Positions 16,271-24,878 of a stretch of 64,000 nucleotides of DNA are shown here, piece by piece; the stretch's first letter is position 1, and each line of letters opens with the position of its first letter. The DNA is taken from the NCBI RefSeq assembly GCF_001427605.1, contig NZ_LMGZ01000006.1, positions 44,090 to 108,089 of the forward strand, written 5' to 3'. The translations under genes and the position numbers were made by a program. Source of the stretch: Devosia sp. Root635 (GTDB taxonomy: Bacteria > Pseudomonadota > Alphaproteobacteria > Rhizobiales > Devosiaceae). A model generated the notes under the pieces. That model was not told the origin of the DNA, searched no databases, and saw only the letters and a program-made list of their open reading frames with translations.

Positions 16271-17322
16271 TGACCACTCTCGACGCCGCAGGCACCGTCC
16301 GCCATATCCGCCACCGCCTCGCCACCCGCCGGCGTCTGGTGACGCTGGGCCTGCTCGTCCTGCTGGTCCTGGCCTTTGCCCTGGCGCTCTATCTTGGCGA
16401 CTACCCGGTGCCGCCATCCGAAGTGCTGCGCTCGCTGCTCTCGCCCTTGACCGGCCTGGTCGACAAGGGCGTCGATTTCATCGTCCTCAATGTCCGCCTG
16501 CCGCGCGCCACGCTGGCCGTGCTGACCGGGATTTCCTTCGCGCTCAGCGGAATCATTTTCCAGACGTTGCTGCGTAACCCCTTGGCCAGTCCCGATATTA
16601 TCGGGATTTCGCATGGCGCCAGCGCCTCGGCTGTGTTCTGCATCATCGCGCTGGGCCTGTCGGGCATTTCGGTCTCGCTGGGCGCGCTGCTCGGCGCCGT
16701 CCTGACGGCCCTGGTCATCTACGGCCTGTCCTGGCGCGGCGGCGTCACCGCCTATCGCGTCGTGCTGATCGGCATCGGCATGGCCGCCATGATGTCGGCG
16801 ATCATATCCTACCTGTTCACCCGCGCCCGCCTGTTCGAGGTGCAGCAGGCGCTGGGTTGGCTGATCGGCAGCCTCAACGCTTCGGGCAGCGACGATATCA
16901 TCGGCATGGCCATCGCCCTGGCCCTGCTGCTGCCGCTGACTGCTTTGCTGGCCCGCGCGCTCGATGCCATGCAATTGGGCGACGACACCGCCACCGCCCT
17001 CGGTGCCCGCGTCGAAGCCGTGCGGCTTGGCCTCATGCTGGTCGGCGTCGCCTATGCGGCCTTCGCCACCGCTGCCGTCGGCCCGGTGACCTTCGTGGCC
17101 TTCGTCGCCGGTCCCATCGCGCGTAACCTGCTGGCCGGCAGCGGCAAGGGCTTCGTGCAGGCGGCACTGGTCGGCGCATTGGTCATGCTGGGCTCGGATT
17201 TGGTCGCCCAGCACGCTCTCCCGGCAGTACAATTGCCCGTCGGCGTCGTCACCGGCGTCTTCGGTGCCGGGTTCCTCCTCTGGCTGCTGGTCGTGTCCAA
17301 CCGGGCCGGGAAGGTGAACTGA
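16270..17322 (+). CDS. FecCD-family ABC transporter permease 2
   Basis: 350 residues, the second half of the membrane channel. It has VRLPRATLAVLTGISFALSG, LLRNPLASPDIIGISHGA and the TAAVGPVTFVAFVAGPIAR coupling segment. Its ATG (16270) overlaps the preceding TGA by one base; a GTG three bases earlier is the alternative start. The overlap indicates translational coupling and similar amounts of both subunits. Confidence 0.93.
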   Translation: MTTLDAAGTVRHIRHRLATRRRLVTLGLLVLLVLAFALALYLGDYPVPPSEVLRSLLSPLTGLVDKGVDFIVLNVRLPRATLAVLTGISFALSGIIFQTLLRNPLASPDIIGISHGASASAVFCIIALGLSGISVSLGALLGAVLTALVIYGLSWRGGVTAYRVVLIGIGMAAMMSAIISYLFTRARLFEVQQALGWLIGSLNASGSDDIIGMAIALALLLPLTALLARALDAMQLGDDTATALGARVEAVRLGLMLVGVAYAAFATAAVGPVTFVAFVAGPIARNLLAGSGKGFVQAALVGALVMLGSDLVAQHALPAVQLPVGVVTGVFGAGFLLWLLVVSNRAGKVN

Positions 17323-17339
17323 TATGTCTGGAGACTGCC

Positions 17340-18155
17340 ATGACCATTGACCACCAGCTTCTCGCCGCCGGCATCGATCTCGGCTATGGCGACCGCAAGG
17401 TCGTGGACGACCTCAGCCTCACCATTCCGCCCGGCAAGCTCACCGTCATCGTTGGCGCCAATGCCTGCGGCAAGTCCACCGTATTGCGCGGCCTGGCGCG
17501 CCTCCTGGCGCCCGCCCGCGGCGCCGTCTACCTCGATGGCAAGCCCATCCACCAGATGTCGACCCGCGAGGTCGCCACCATCCTTGGCGTGCTGCCGCAA
17601 TCGCCCATCGCCCCCGATGCCATTGTCGTCGCCGATCTCGTCGGTCGTGGCCGCTATCCGCATCAGGGCTGGTTCCGCCGTTGGACCCCCGAGGACGATG
17701 CCGCCGTCGCCGAAGCCCTGCGTGCCACCGACACGCTCGATATTGCCGACCGCCCGGTCGATGAACTCTCCGGCGGCCAGCGCCAGCGCGTCTGGATCGC
17801 CATGGCCCTGGCCCAGCAAACCGATGTCCTGCTGCTCGACGAGCCCACCACCTTCCTCGACATCAACCACCAGGTCGAAGTCCTCGACCTGCTGACCGAC
17901 CTGGTCAAGCACAACGGCCGCACCGTCGTCGTCGTCCTCCACGACCTCAACCTCGCCTGCCGCTACGCCGACCACATCGTGGCGATGAAAGCGGGCAGGC
18001 TGGTGGCGGAGGGGCGTCCGTCCGAGGTCATGACCGAAGCCGTCGTCGCGGATGTGTTCGGCATGGCGTCACGCGTGGTCATCGACCCCATCTCGGACAC
18101 GCCGATGATCGTGCCGATCGGCCGCCACCATATCGGGGCAGGGGTCATCGCCTAG
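17340..18155 (+). CDS. ABC transporter ATP-binding protein (FecE-like)
   Basis: 271 residues, cytoplasmic ATPase powering the two permeases. Walker A is GANACGKST, the Q-loop lies in LGVLPQSPIAPD, the signature is ELSGGQRQRVWIAMALAQ, Walker B is VLLLDEPTTFLD and the switch histidine is in VVVLHDLNLACRYAD. Walker A has C where most homologues have G or S (GANACGKS), as is common in siderophore ATPases. GGAG lies seven bases before the ATG. Last gene of the operon; a palindromic repeat follows. Confidence 0.95.
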   Translation: MTIDHQLLAAGIDLGYGDRKVVDDLSLTIPPGKLTVIVGANACGKSTVLRGLARLLAPARGAVYLDGKPIHQMSTREVATILGVLPQSPIAPDAIVVADLVGRGRYPHQGWFRRWTPEDDAAVAEALRATDTLDIADRPVDELSGGQRQRVWIAMALAQQTDVLLLDEPTTFLDINHQVEVLDLLTDLVKHNGRTVVVVLHDLNLACRYADHIVAMKAGRLVAEGRPSEVMTEAVVADVFGMASRVVIDPISDTPMIVPIGRHHIGAGVIA

Positions 18156-18170
18156 CCTGGGAGTGGCGCT

Positions 18171-18230
18171 CCTCGCCCCTTGTGGGAGAGGGCGGTTTTC
18201 CGCGTTCAGCGGAAAACCAGGTAAGGGGGT
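18171..18230. repeat. family D palindromic repeat
   Basis: CGCCCCTTGTGGGAGAGGGCG followed by a second stem TTTTCCGCG / CGGAAAA and GGTAAGGGGG. It lies between the convergent iron operon and the dehydrogenase gene. Confidence 0.7.
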
Positions 18231-18291
18231 CTCTCCGCAAGGCCGGCAAACGCCATATTGCCGCTCGCTTCGGCTGCGTCGGTGGACCTCC

Positions 18292-19368
18292 CTAAATGAT
18301 GTTCGCGCCCTCGATCGCCCGGCACACCGCTTCGGTCACCTCGCGTGTCGTGGCCTTCCCGCCGACGTCAGGCGTCAGCACGCCTTCGCCGGTGACGCGC
18401 TCCACCGCATTCATCAGGACCTTGGCCGCTTTGGTTTCGCCGAGATGCTCGAGCATCTGCACCGCCGTCCAGAAAGTGGCGACCGGATTGGCGATGCCCT
18501 TGCCGGTGATATCGAAGGCCGACCCGTGGATGGGCTCGAACATCGAGGGAAAGCGCCGTTCCGGATCGATATTGGCGGTTGGGGCAACGCCCAGGCTGCC
18601 GGCCAGCGCCCCCGCCAGGTCCGACAGGATATCGGCATGCAGGTTGGTGGCGACAATGGTGTCGAGGCTCTGCGGCTTGAGCGTCATGCGCACGGTCATC
18701 GCATCGACCAGCATCTTGTCCCAGGTGACGTCGGGGAATTCCCTCGATACCTCGGCGGCAATCTCGTCCCACATCACCATGCCGTGGCGCTGCGCATTGG
18801 ACTTGGTGACGACCGTTAGCAGCTTGCGCGGCCGCGATTGGGCCGTGCGGAACGCGTAGCGCATGATGCGCGTCACGCCCACGCGGGTAAAGATGGCGAC
18901 CTCGGTGCCCACTTCCTCCGGCAGGCCGCGATGCGCCCTTCCGCCATGGCCGGAATATTCGCCTTCGGAATTTTCCCGGATGATCACCCAGTCGAGATCG
19001 CCAGTCCCGACATTGGCCAGGGGTGACTTGATGCCCGGCAGGATGCGCGTTGGCCGCACATTGGCATACTGGTCAAAGCCCTGGCAGATCGGCAGCCGCA
19101 GGCCCCAGAGCGTGATGTGGTCCGGCACGTCGGGCGCGCCAACGGCTCCGAAGAAAATGGCATCGAACGGCTTGAGTGTCTCGATCCCGTCATCCGGCAT
19201 CATCACGCCATGTCGCTTGTAGTAGTCCGAACCCCAGTCGAAGGTCTGGGCGTGGATTTTGAAATCGCCGGCGCGCTTCTCCAGGGCTTCGAGCACCTGC
19301 AGGCCGGCGGCGATGACTTCAGGGCCGATGCCGTCGGCCGGGATGGCGGCGATACGATATTCGCGCAT
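18292..19368 (-). CDS. tartrate dehydrogenase/decarboxylase or D-malate dehydrogenase
   Basis: 358 residues, NAD- and metal-dependent beta-decarboxylating dehydrogenase of the isopropylmalate dehydrogenase family. IAAIPADGIGPEVIAAGLQVL opens the fold; the TtuC/DmlA type is shown by the long VGAPDVPDHITLWGLRLPICQ segment and by YANVRPTRILPG. The metal and substrate residues are in the ENSEGEYSGHGGR loop and DAMTVRMTLKPQ; NAD contacts lie in FEPIHGSAFDITGKG. It shares its direction with the TctC-like gene upstream (54 bases), so the two may act in uptake and oxidation of tartrate or malate. Confidence 0.88.
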   Translation of the reverse strand: MREYRIAAIPADGIGPEVIAAGLQVLEALEKRAGDFKIHAQTFDWGSDYYKRHGVMMPDDGIETLKPFDAIFFGAVGAPDVPDHITLWGLRLPICQGFDQYANVRPTRILPGIKSPLANVGTGDLDWVIIRENSEGEYSGHGGRAHRGLPEEVGTEVAIFTRVGVTRIMRYAFRTAQSRPRKLLTVVTKSNAQRHGMVMWDEIAAEVSREFPDVTWDKMLVDAMTVRMTLKPQSLDTIVATNLHADILSDLAGALAGSLGVAPTANIDPERRFPSMFEPIHGSAFDITGKGIANPVATFWTAVQMLEHLGETKAAKVLMNAVERVTGEGVLTPDVGGKATTREVTEAVCRAIEGANII

Positions 19369-19422
19369 GATGATGTCCGTATGAAGAAGGTGGGCGCGGC
19401 AACAGCGCCGCGCCCGGGGAGG

Positions 19423-20391
19423 TCAGTCTTTGGGCAGCGTGGCGATCAGGGCGCCCAGGCGCTCCAGCTCGCTCTTGAAGCGCTCGTCCAGCGCCGCGGG
19501 CGTCGCCATCTCGGCGGGCACCGGCGCGGTGCCGAGCCCGGCAAAGCGCTCGATCAGCGTCGGGTCGGTCAGGGCGACCTGCAATGCCGCCGACAGCTTC
19601 AGCCTGATATCTTCCGGGGTTCCGGCGGGTGCCCACAGGGCATGCCAGGCGGAAATCTCGAAGCCGTCGAGGCCGCTTTCGGCCAGGGTGGGCAGGTCAG
19701 GCAGCACGGCGATACGCTCGCGGGTGGTCACGGCATAGGGCTTGATTTCTCCGGCCTTGATCTGGGTAGTGGTATTGGTGGTCTGGTCGCACATCAGGTC
19801 GATGCGACCGCCGATCAGGTCGGTCATGGCCGGCCCCGAACCCTTGTAGGGCACGTTGGTCAGCGTGGTGCCGATGGCTTCCTGCAACAGCATGCCGCAC
19901 AGGTGGGACACAGCGCCGACCCCGGCTGTGCCGAAGGTGACCTGATTGGCATCGTCCTTGAGATAGGCGAGCAGTTCGGTGATATCGGTCGGCGGCAGGT
20001 CCCTGCGACCGACGATGGTCATCGGCACCTCGGTAATCAGGCCTACCGATGTAAAATCGGCTGGAACATAGGGCAGGGCGGGATAGAGAGCGGAAAAGGT
20101 CGCCACGCCGATATGGTAGAGCAGCAGCGTATAGCCGTCGGGCTCTGCCTCGGCGACGGTGCCCGAGCCCAGCGAGCCGCCTGCGCCGCCTTGGTTTTGC
20201 ACCAGCACCTGCTGGCCGAGTTCCTTGCCCAGCGCATCCGCCACCAGGCGCGCCACCGTATCGCTGGGACCACCAGCCGCAGCCGGCACCAGGATGGTGA
20301 TCGGATGGTCGGGAAAGTCCTGCGCTGTCGCCAGCGTTGAAACGCTGAGGCCGGCCATCAGGGCCGCGACGGCCGCTATTTTGGTGATCAT
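19423..20391 (-). CDS. TctC/Bug-family tricarboxylate-type substrate-binding protein
   Basis: 322 residues. The start at 20391 is supported by AGGGAGGA six bases upstream and gives the signal peptide MITKIAAVAALMAGLSVSTLATAQ. The mature protein has FPDHPITILVPAAAGGPSDT, the Bug-family start, and the VPYKGSGPAMTDLIGGRIDL and LPTLAE motifs. These proteins bind di- or tricarboxylates for TctAB-type transporters, but no TctA or TctB gene is in the window. A GntR regulator is divergent, and the dehydrogenase lies downstream. Confidence 0.9.
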   Translation of the reverse strand: MITKIAAVAALMAGLSVSTLATAQDFPDHPITILVPAAAGGPSDTVARLVADALGKELGQQVLVQNQGGAGGSLGSGTVAEAEPDGYTLLLYHIGVATFSALYPALPYVPADFTSVGLITEVPMTIVGRRDLPPTDITELLAYLKDDANQVTFGTAGVGAVSHLCGMLLQEAIGTTLTNVPYKGSGPAMTDLIGGRIDLMCDQTTNTTTQIKAGEIKPYAVTTRERIAVLPDLPTLAESGLDGFEISAWHALWAPAGTPEDIRLKLSAALQVALTDPTLIERFAGLGTAPVPAEMATPAALDERFKSELERLGALIATLPKD

Positions 20392-20426
20392 GGAAATCCT
20401 CCCTTGCAGCATGTTATGTATGTCAT

Positions 20427-20438
20427 CTTGCATGCAAG
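20427..20438. promoter_or_regulatory. palindromic operator between tctC-like and gntR genes
   Basis: CTTGCATGCAAG is a perfect 12-base palindrome, 36 bases before the binding-protein start and about 80 before the regulator start. Its TTG-x-AT-x-CAA form resembles operators of FCD-type GntR regulators. It is the probable site for the divergent regulator, controlling both genes. Confidence 0.55.
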
Positions 20439-20517
20439 CATGAATGTGTTGATGAACGCTACGGTTTGTCAACCGGAAATCGGCACGATAGGCTGGCGTC
20501 GTATTGCGGAGGGCATC

Positions 20518-21267
20518 ATGCGTTCTATCCAACTTCGGTCCACGTCCACGCAGGAGAATGCGTCGCGCCTGTCCGCCGAGCCGGAGATCGAAGCGGACGA
20601 TGGCAAGCAGAATCTGGTCGATCTGGCCTATGCCGAAATCAAGCGCGCCATCCTCGACAACGTCTTCCCCCCCGGGTTCCAGGCCGCCGAAGTCGACATA
20701 GCCAAGCGGCTGGAGATGAGCCGCACGCCGGTTCACGAAGCCATGGCGCGCCTGCAGGAAGAGGGGCTGGTCCGCATCCAGCCACGGCGCGGCATCCTGG
20801 TGCGCGGCCTGACCGCTGAAGATGTGCAGGAGATTTACGACGTCATTATCGCCCTCGAAGGGGCGGCCGCCGCTCGCCTGGCGCAACTTGGCGACGGGGA
20901 GCGACATAGACTGGTCGCGGCGCTTGAAGCGCAGACATCGGCCATGCAACTCGCGCTCGAAGGCGACCATCTCAAGCAATGGGCCGTGGCCGACGAAACC
21001 TTCCACGATCTTGTCGTGGCCAATTGCGGCAACCGGCGCCTGCAAAGGATCGTCGGCACTGTGAAGGACCAGTTGCACCGCGCGCGCATGTTCACGCTCA
21101 ACCTGCGCCCGCTGCCTGTCACCTCGGGCCAGGAGCACCGCACGCTCATTGCCGCCATCGCGGCCGGCGACTCCGAAACCGCCAGCGTGGCTGCCCGCCT
21201 GCATCGCACCCACGCCCGCGACCAGTTGCTGCCGCTGATCGCCCGCCTCAACCTCAACAATCTCTAG
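20518..21267 (+). CDS. GntR-family transcriptional regulator (FCD/FadR subfamily)
   Basis: 249 residues. The winged HTH lies at about 35-100 (AEIKRAILDNVFPPGF, AKRLEMSRTPVHEAMARLQE, GLVRIQPRRGILVRGL), followed by an all-helical FCD ligand domain with metal-site residues DETFHDLV and later His residues (EHRTLI, RLHRTHARDQ). The frame is open up to 20404, but GGAGGG just before the ATG at 20518 decides the start. It is divergent from the TctC-like gene and probably senses a carboxylate; the palindrome at 20427 is its likely site. Confidence 0.9.
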   Translation: MRSIQLRSTSTQENASRLSAEPEIEADDGKQNLVDLAYAEIKRAILDNVFPPGFQAAEVDIAKRLEMSRTPVHEAMARLQEEGLVRIQPRRGILVRGLTAEDVQEIYDVIIALEGAAAARLAQLGDGERHRLVAALEAQTSAMQLALEGDHLKQWAVADETFHDLVVANCGNRRLQRIVGTVKDQLHRARMFTLNLRPLPVTSGQEHRTLIAAIAAGDSETASVAARLHRTHARDQLLPLIARLNLNNL

Positions 21268-21410
21268 CTTCGGAGGCGCATTGCCCGCAGCGGGCTGCGC
21301 AATCGAGTTCGGGTCCGCATAGGGTCGCCAACAGTCGGCTAGCCCTGGCGCGAGGAAGCTCCGCGTTCAACGGAATGCCGTCACATGCGGCAAATATTGG
21401 GAAGAGTTCC

Positions 21411-21485
21411 TGGTACGGCCACGGGGAATCGAACCCCGCTCTGCACCGTGAGAGGGTGCCGTCCTAACCGATAGACGATGGCCGC
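21411..21485 (-). tRNA. tRNA-Glu (CTC)
   Basis: 75 bases including an encoded CCA. The anticodon loop CTCTCAC sits on a GCACC/GGTGC stem, so the anticodon is CTC, reading GAG. The cloverleaf is complete; the first acceptor pair is G-U. It is in tandem with a second tRNA-Glu. Confidence 0.95.
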
Positions 21486-21534
21486 GGACCTGGAAACGTC
21501 TAGCTACTCTATGTCATTCCCGCCAAGGAGGGAA

Positions 21535-21609
21535 TGGTACGCCCTAGGGGAGTCGAACCCCTCTCTGCACCGTGAAAGGGTGCCGTCCTAACCGATAGAC
21601 GAAGGGCGC
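21535..21609 (-). tRNA. tRNA-Glu (TTC)
   Basis: 75 bases with encoded CCA. Loop CTTTCAC gives anticodon TTC, reading GAA. The D and anticodon arms are the same as in the neighbouring CTC gene apart from the anticodon, so the pair probably arose by duplication. Only 49 bases separate them; co-transcription from this gene is likely. Confidence 0.96.
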
Positions 21610-21681
21610 CTGAGCGCTGGTGGACCGTATAGTTGGGGGATGTCGGATGTGCAACCCCCTGTACGCCCAAAGCGGATTTTT

Positions 21682-22158
21682 TTAACAGCCCGAGAAGGTC
21701 ACCGGCCGGCTGTAGCCGCGCGGCCGGTCGCGCACGTCGACATGGATGAAGCTCTTGCCCGGATAGCAGCCCAGCCCGCCCACGCTGCCGGTCTGCATGG
21801 CGAAGGCGATGAGCTGGCTCTTGTCGACGCCCGGAATGTAGAAATCGGCGGCCATGCACTTGGTATGGTAGGAGTTGTCCGCTCCGCCCGCCGCGCTGTT
21901 ATGCTGGCCGTCGCGATAGCCCGAATTCATGATCACCTTGCGGCCGAAATGCCCCTCGAATTCCCAGATGAGGAAGCGCAGCTTGGGGGCAATGCACAGC
22001 GCATTGACCTCGCGGCTGGAGACGAAGGTGCCCCAGTCGCTGCGTTTGCCGGCATAGCCGGCGCCGCTCGAACTGGCGAACATCGCCATCGGGGCACAAG
22101 CTGCTAACGCCAGCGCGGTGACCAGCAGGGCGGCGATGGAACGGGTTTTGCTCTGCAT
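21682..22158 (-). CDS. M15-family (YcbK-like) peptidase, lipoprotein
   Basis: 158 residues. The start at 22158 gives a lipoprotein signal with lipobox LAAC (MQSKTRSIAALLVTALALAAC). The body carries the M15A zinc-peptidase pattern: SGYRDGQHN, then SYHTKCMAADFYI supplying His and Asp ligands, and FIHVDVR supplying the last His. The family cuts D-Ala bonds in peptidoglycan or remodels the wall; some members are non-enzymatic. It probably sits at the periplasmic side of a membrane. A tRNA-Glu pair lies downstream. Confidence 0.82.
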   Translation of the reverse strand: MQSKTRSIAALLVTALALAACAPMAMFASSSGAGYAGKRSDWGTFVSSREVNALCIAPKLRFLIWEFEGHFGRKVIMNSGYRDGQHNSAAGGADNSYHTKCMAADFYIPGVDKSQLIAFAMQTGSVGGLGCYPGKSFIHVDVRDRPRGYSRPVTFSGC

Positions 22159-22236
22159 GGCGGCTTCCGGAAACCGCCTGTTGCGTTGGTGCAACAGGCA
22201 ATGGTCCATTCTGTGAAGCCGCTAAAATACGAGTCT

Positions 22237-22274
22237 TTTCGCTAACCCCGCGCTAAGCGCGACGGTTAGCGAAA
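22237..22274. repeat. imperfect dyad with GCTAAC units
   Basis: TTTCGCTAACC and its exact complement surround a GC-rich core that is itself nearly palindromic. Two more GCTAAC copies lie just to the right. It sits between gloA and the lipoprotein gene. It may be a 3' hairpin of gloA; no T-run is seen on that strand. Confidence 0.45.
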
Positions 22275-22298
22275 TGCTAACAGTACGCTAACCAAATG

Positions 22299-22715
22299 CT
22301 ACCACTTGCCACTGTTCGCCATCGACAGCCACGGCTCCTGCGGCGGCAGCGATCCGTCCTGGATCAGCTCCACCGAAATGCCATCCGGCGAACGCACAAA
22401 CGCCATATGCCCGTCGCGCGGCGGCCGGTTGATGGTGATCCCCATATCGCTAAGGTGCTGGCAGAGCTTGTAGATATCCTGCGTGCGATAGGCCAGGTGC
22501 CCGAAATTGCGCCCACCCGTATATTCCTCGGGGTCCCAGTTGTAAGTCAGCTCCACCTCGCCCCCGGCATCGCCCGGTGCGCGCAGGAAAATCAGCGTAT
22601 AGCGACCTTTCTCGTTCTCGTTCCGCCGCACTTCCTCCAGCCCCAGGCCCTCGCAATAAAACCGCAGGCTGTCCTCGACATTGGTCACCCGGACCATGGT
22701 GTGCAGGTACTTCAT
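22299..22715 (-). CDS. gloA: lactoylglutathione lyase (glyoxalase I)
   Basis: 138 residues, the bacterial Ni-type length. It isomerises the methylglyoxal-glutathione adduct to lactoylglutathione. The four metal ligands can be placed: His5 in KYLHTMVRV, Glu in GGEVELTYN, His in NFGHLAYR and Glu in GISVELIQ. SLRFYCEGLG and the RYTLIFL strand are also typical. It runs alone on the minus strand. Confidence 0.93.
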   Translation of the reverse strand: MKYLHTMVRVTNVEDSLRFYCEGLGLEEVRRNENEKGRYTLIFLRAPGDAGGEVELTYNWDPEEYTGGRNFGHLAYRTQDIYKLCQHLSDMGITINRPPRDGHMAFVRSPDGISVELIQDGSLPPQEPWLSMANSGKW

Positions 22716-22889
22716 GGCGCGCTTCTCCTTGGCGAAATCGTTGCAGATGGCCTAGCAAGCGCGCGTCCGCGCCGCAACCGGTGCAATTCGAAACAGACTC
22801 TTAACAATTGCCTTTGAATCGGACAGAGTGTCCCCCTGTCTTGTGGAGTACCTCGCGGCGGCGAGGCGAGTACGAAGGGCTTGGGGAGC

Positions 22890-23510
22890 ATGGGGGCCAA
22901 GTTTACTGGCGATGGCGAAGAGGGCACGGGCCTGTCGAGCGAGACAGGGTCGTTTGCCCGCAATGACGCGCTGTCCCAGGATGGCGGGCGGGATGCCACG
23001 ATCGAGGTTTCCGGCGCCATCAAGTGGTTCGATGCCGGCAAGGGCTTCGGCTTCATCGTGCCCGACAATGGCATGCCCGACGTGCTGCTGCATGTGACCT
23101 GCCTGCGCCGCGACGGTTACCAGACCGCCTATGAGGGCGCCCGCATCGTCGTCGAAGCGCTCAATCGCCCAGGGGGGCTGCAGGCTTTCCGCATCGTCTC
23201 GATGGACGAATCGACTGCCCGCCACCCAACCCAGATGCCGGCGCCCCGTACCCACGTCGTTGTGGAACCGACCTCGGGCATGGTTCGGCTGGAAGTGAAG
23301 TGGTTTAACCGCATCCGTGGCTTCGGCTTCCTGTCGGCCGGCGAGGGGACGCCCGATGTGTTCGTCCACATGGAAACCCTGCGCCGCTTCGGCATCACCG
23401 AATTGCGCCCCGGCCAGTATGTACTGGTGCGCTACGGCAATGGCCCCAAGGGCCTTATGGTCGCCGAAATCCGGCCTGATGGTTGGGGCGACGCACCGTC
23501 CTCGCACTAG
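22890..23510 (+). CDS. double cold-shock-domain protein
   Basis: 206 residues with two CSDs: one at about 38-105 (GAIKWFDAGKGFGFIVPDNG, VLLHVTCL) and one at about 130-195 (LEVKWFNRIRGFGFLSAG, DVFVHMETLRRFG). Both keep RNP1-like KGFGFI or RGFGFL motifs; RNP2 is VLLHV in the first and VFVHM in the second. Double-CSD proteins followed by a DUF192 gene are common in Hyphomicrobiales. It would bind single-stranded RNA or DNA. An in-frame TTG at 22881 is an alternative start; the ATG fits the GAAGGG site about 10 bases upstream. Confidence 0.9.
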   Translation: MGAKFTGDGEEGTGLSSETGSFARNDALSQDGGRDATIEVSGAIKWFDAGKGFGFIVPDNGMPDVLLHVTCLRRDGYQTAYEGARIVVEALNRPGGLQAFRIVSMDESTARHPTQMPAPRTHVVVEPTSGMVRLEVKWFNRIRGFGFLSAGEGTPDVFVHMETLRRFGITELRPGQYVLVRYGNGPKGLMVAEIRPDGWGDAPSSH

Positions 23511-23520
23511 GAAATCCGCT

Positions 23521-24003
23521 ATGCAGATATTTGCCCAAGGCCTCGCCCCGGTGCTGCGCCGTGCCGTGGTGGCAATGGCGATTGGTGTCGTGGCGCTGCC
23601 GCTGGCCGCCTGCAGCGATGAGGGCAAGCTGGTGCTGCATTCCTCGACCGGCGATTACAGTTTCAACGTCGAAGTGGTCGATACGCCGGAAAGCCGGGCC
23701 CAGGGACTGATGTATCGCACCGAGCTGGCCGAGGATGCCGGCATGCTGTTCGACTTCAAGGAAGAACGCCCGGTATCGTTCTGGATGCGCAACACCTTCA
23801 TCCCGCTCGACATGGTCTTTGTCGGCGCCGACGGGGTGGTGAAAACCATCCATGTCAACGCCCGCCCGCACGACATCACCTCCATTCCCTCGGAAGTGCC
23901 GGTACAGTTCGTGCTGGAAATCCCCGGCGGACGCTCGGTCAAGATCGGGCTGAAGCCCGGCGATACGATGGACCATGAGCGGGTCGGCGCCCAGACCAGG
24001 TGA
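23521..24003 (+). CDS. DUF192 family lipoprotein
   Basis: 160 residues. The N-terminus has a hydrophobic segment ending LPLAACSDEG, a lipobox. The DUF192 core is clear: VEVVDTPESRAQGLMYRTEL, AGMLFDF, SFWMRNTFIPLDMVFV and VLEIPGG. The function is unknown in the family. It lies 10 bases after the cold-shock gene and is surely in the same operon. Its stop abuts the convergent hemolysin III gene with no spacer. Confidence 0.88.
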   Translation: MQIFAQGLAPVLRRAVVAMAIGVVALPLAACSDEGKLVLHSSTGDYSFNVEVVDTPESRAQGLMYRTELAEDAGMLFDFKEERPVSFWMRNTFIPLDMVFVGADGVVKTIHVNARPHDITSIPSEVPVQFVLEIPGGRSVKIGLKPGDTMDHERVGAQTR

Positions 24004-24687
24004 TTACAGGCGGTTGACGACCATGCAGTCGATCACCGCCCAGAGATGCAGGCTGGCGCCCGCCACCACGAAGACATGCCACAGGGCGTTCTGGAACTTG
24101 AGCCTTTCCCACAGGTGGAAAACGATCCCCAGTGAATAGGTGATCCCGCCCGCCAGCAGCAGCCACATGGTGGTGGCCGGCAGCGTCTGCGCCAGCGACT
24201 GGAACACCAGGACACCGCTCCAGCCGATCGCCAGGTAGAGCACGATGGCCAGCCGCCCGAAGCGCTCCGGCACGATCAGCTTGAGCGCCACCCCGATCAG
24301 CGACGCCCCCCAGACGAATGTGGTCATCAGCACACCAGTCGTGGTGCCGCCGATAACGGCCAGGAATGGCGTATAGGAGCCGGCGATGAACAGGAATATG
24401 GCGGCCTGGTCGAAGCGCGCCAGCAGCTTCTTGATCGGCGATACCGGCCACAGATTATAGGCCAGCGATACGCCCAGCACCGCCACCAGCGATCCGACAT
24501 AGACCACCAGGGCCGGCGCAATCTCCGGCGCCGTCTCCACAATGGCATAGGCCAGCAGCACCGAGCCGGCTGCAATGGCGACGATCAGCCCCAGCACATG
24601 CACGATGCCGTCCACCACCAGTTCGGCAAGGGTGAACGGCCGCTGTTCGCGGCTCCACCATGAATATCTTGCCACTGGTTTCTGCAC
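24004..24687 (-). CDS. hemolysin III / TrhA family membrane protein (PAQR)
   Basis: 227 residues, seven membrane helices. The N-terminus FTLAELVVDGIVHVLGL and the C-terminal ALWHVFVVAGASLHLWAVI carry the conserved histidines of the PAQR metal site, and GSYTPFL is the helix-3 mark. Despite the name, most bacterial members affect membrane lipid homeostasis, not haemolysis. It is convergent with DUF192 and divergent from the ArsR gene. Confidence 0.9.
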   Translation of the reverse strand: MQKPVARYSWWSREQRPFTLAELVVDGIVHVLGLIVAIAAGSVLLAYAIVETAPEIAPALVVYVGSLVAVLGVSLAYNLWPVSPIKKLLARFDQAAIFLFIAGSYTPFLAVIGGTTTGVLMTTFVWGASLIGVALKLIVPERFGRLAIVLYLAIGWSGVLVFQSLAQTLPATTMWLLLAGGITYSLGIVFHLWERLKFQNALWHVFVVAGASLHLWAVIDCMVVNRL

Positions 24688-24824
24688 GTATCGTCCTCCG
24701 TTTGAACACCGACCCTGGCGCAGGGAAGTGACCAGATTATTGCGGCAAAGCGGTCATCGTGCGGCATCGTAAAGCCCCGCTCAACGCATCTGGTGAATAA
24801 CCCGTTGCCCGGCAAGGCTCTTGC

Positions 24825-24853
24825 TTGACGGGTAACGCCAGTGTTACTACTGC
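24825..24853 (+). promoter_or_regulatory. arsR promoter with overlapping inverted repeat
   Basis: TTGACG and, after 17 bases, TACTGC form a fair sigma-70 promoter. The spacer contains GTAAC-N6-GTTAC (24832-24847), a dyad placed where an ArsR repressor would block RNA polymerase. Autoregulation is therefore likely. Confidence 0.45.
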
Positions 24854-24878
24854 ATCGGCGAACCGCTATGGAACGCGC

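Noticed and set aside
21411..21609. tRNA-Glu pair as a genomic island attachment site
   Set aside because: No integrase and no repeated tRNA 3' end were found around it or around the other four tRNA genes.
22881..22889. TTG start for the double cold-shock gene
   Set aside because: It adds only three residues, and the ATG at 22890 has an acceptable GAAGGG site.
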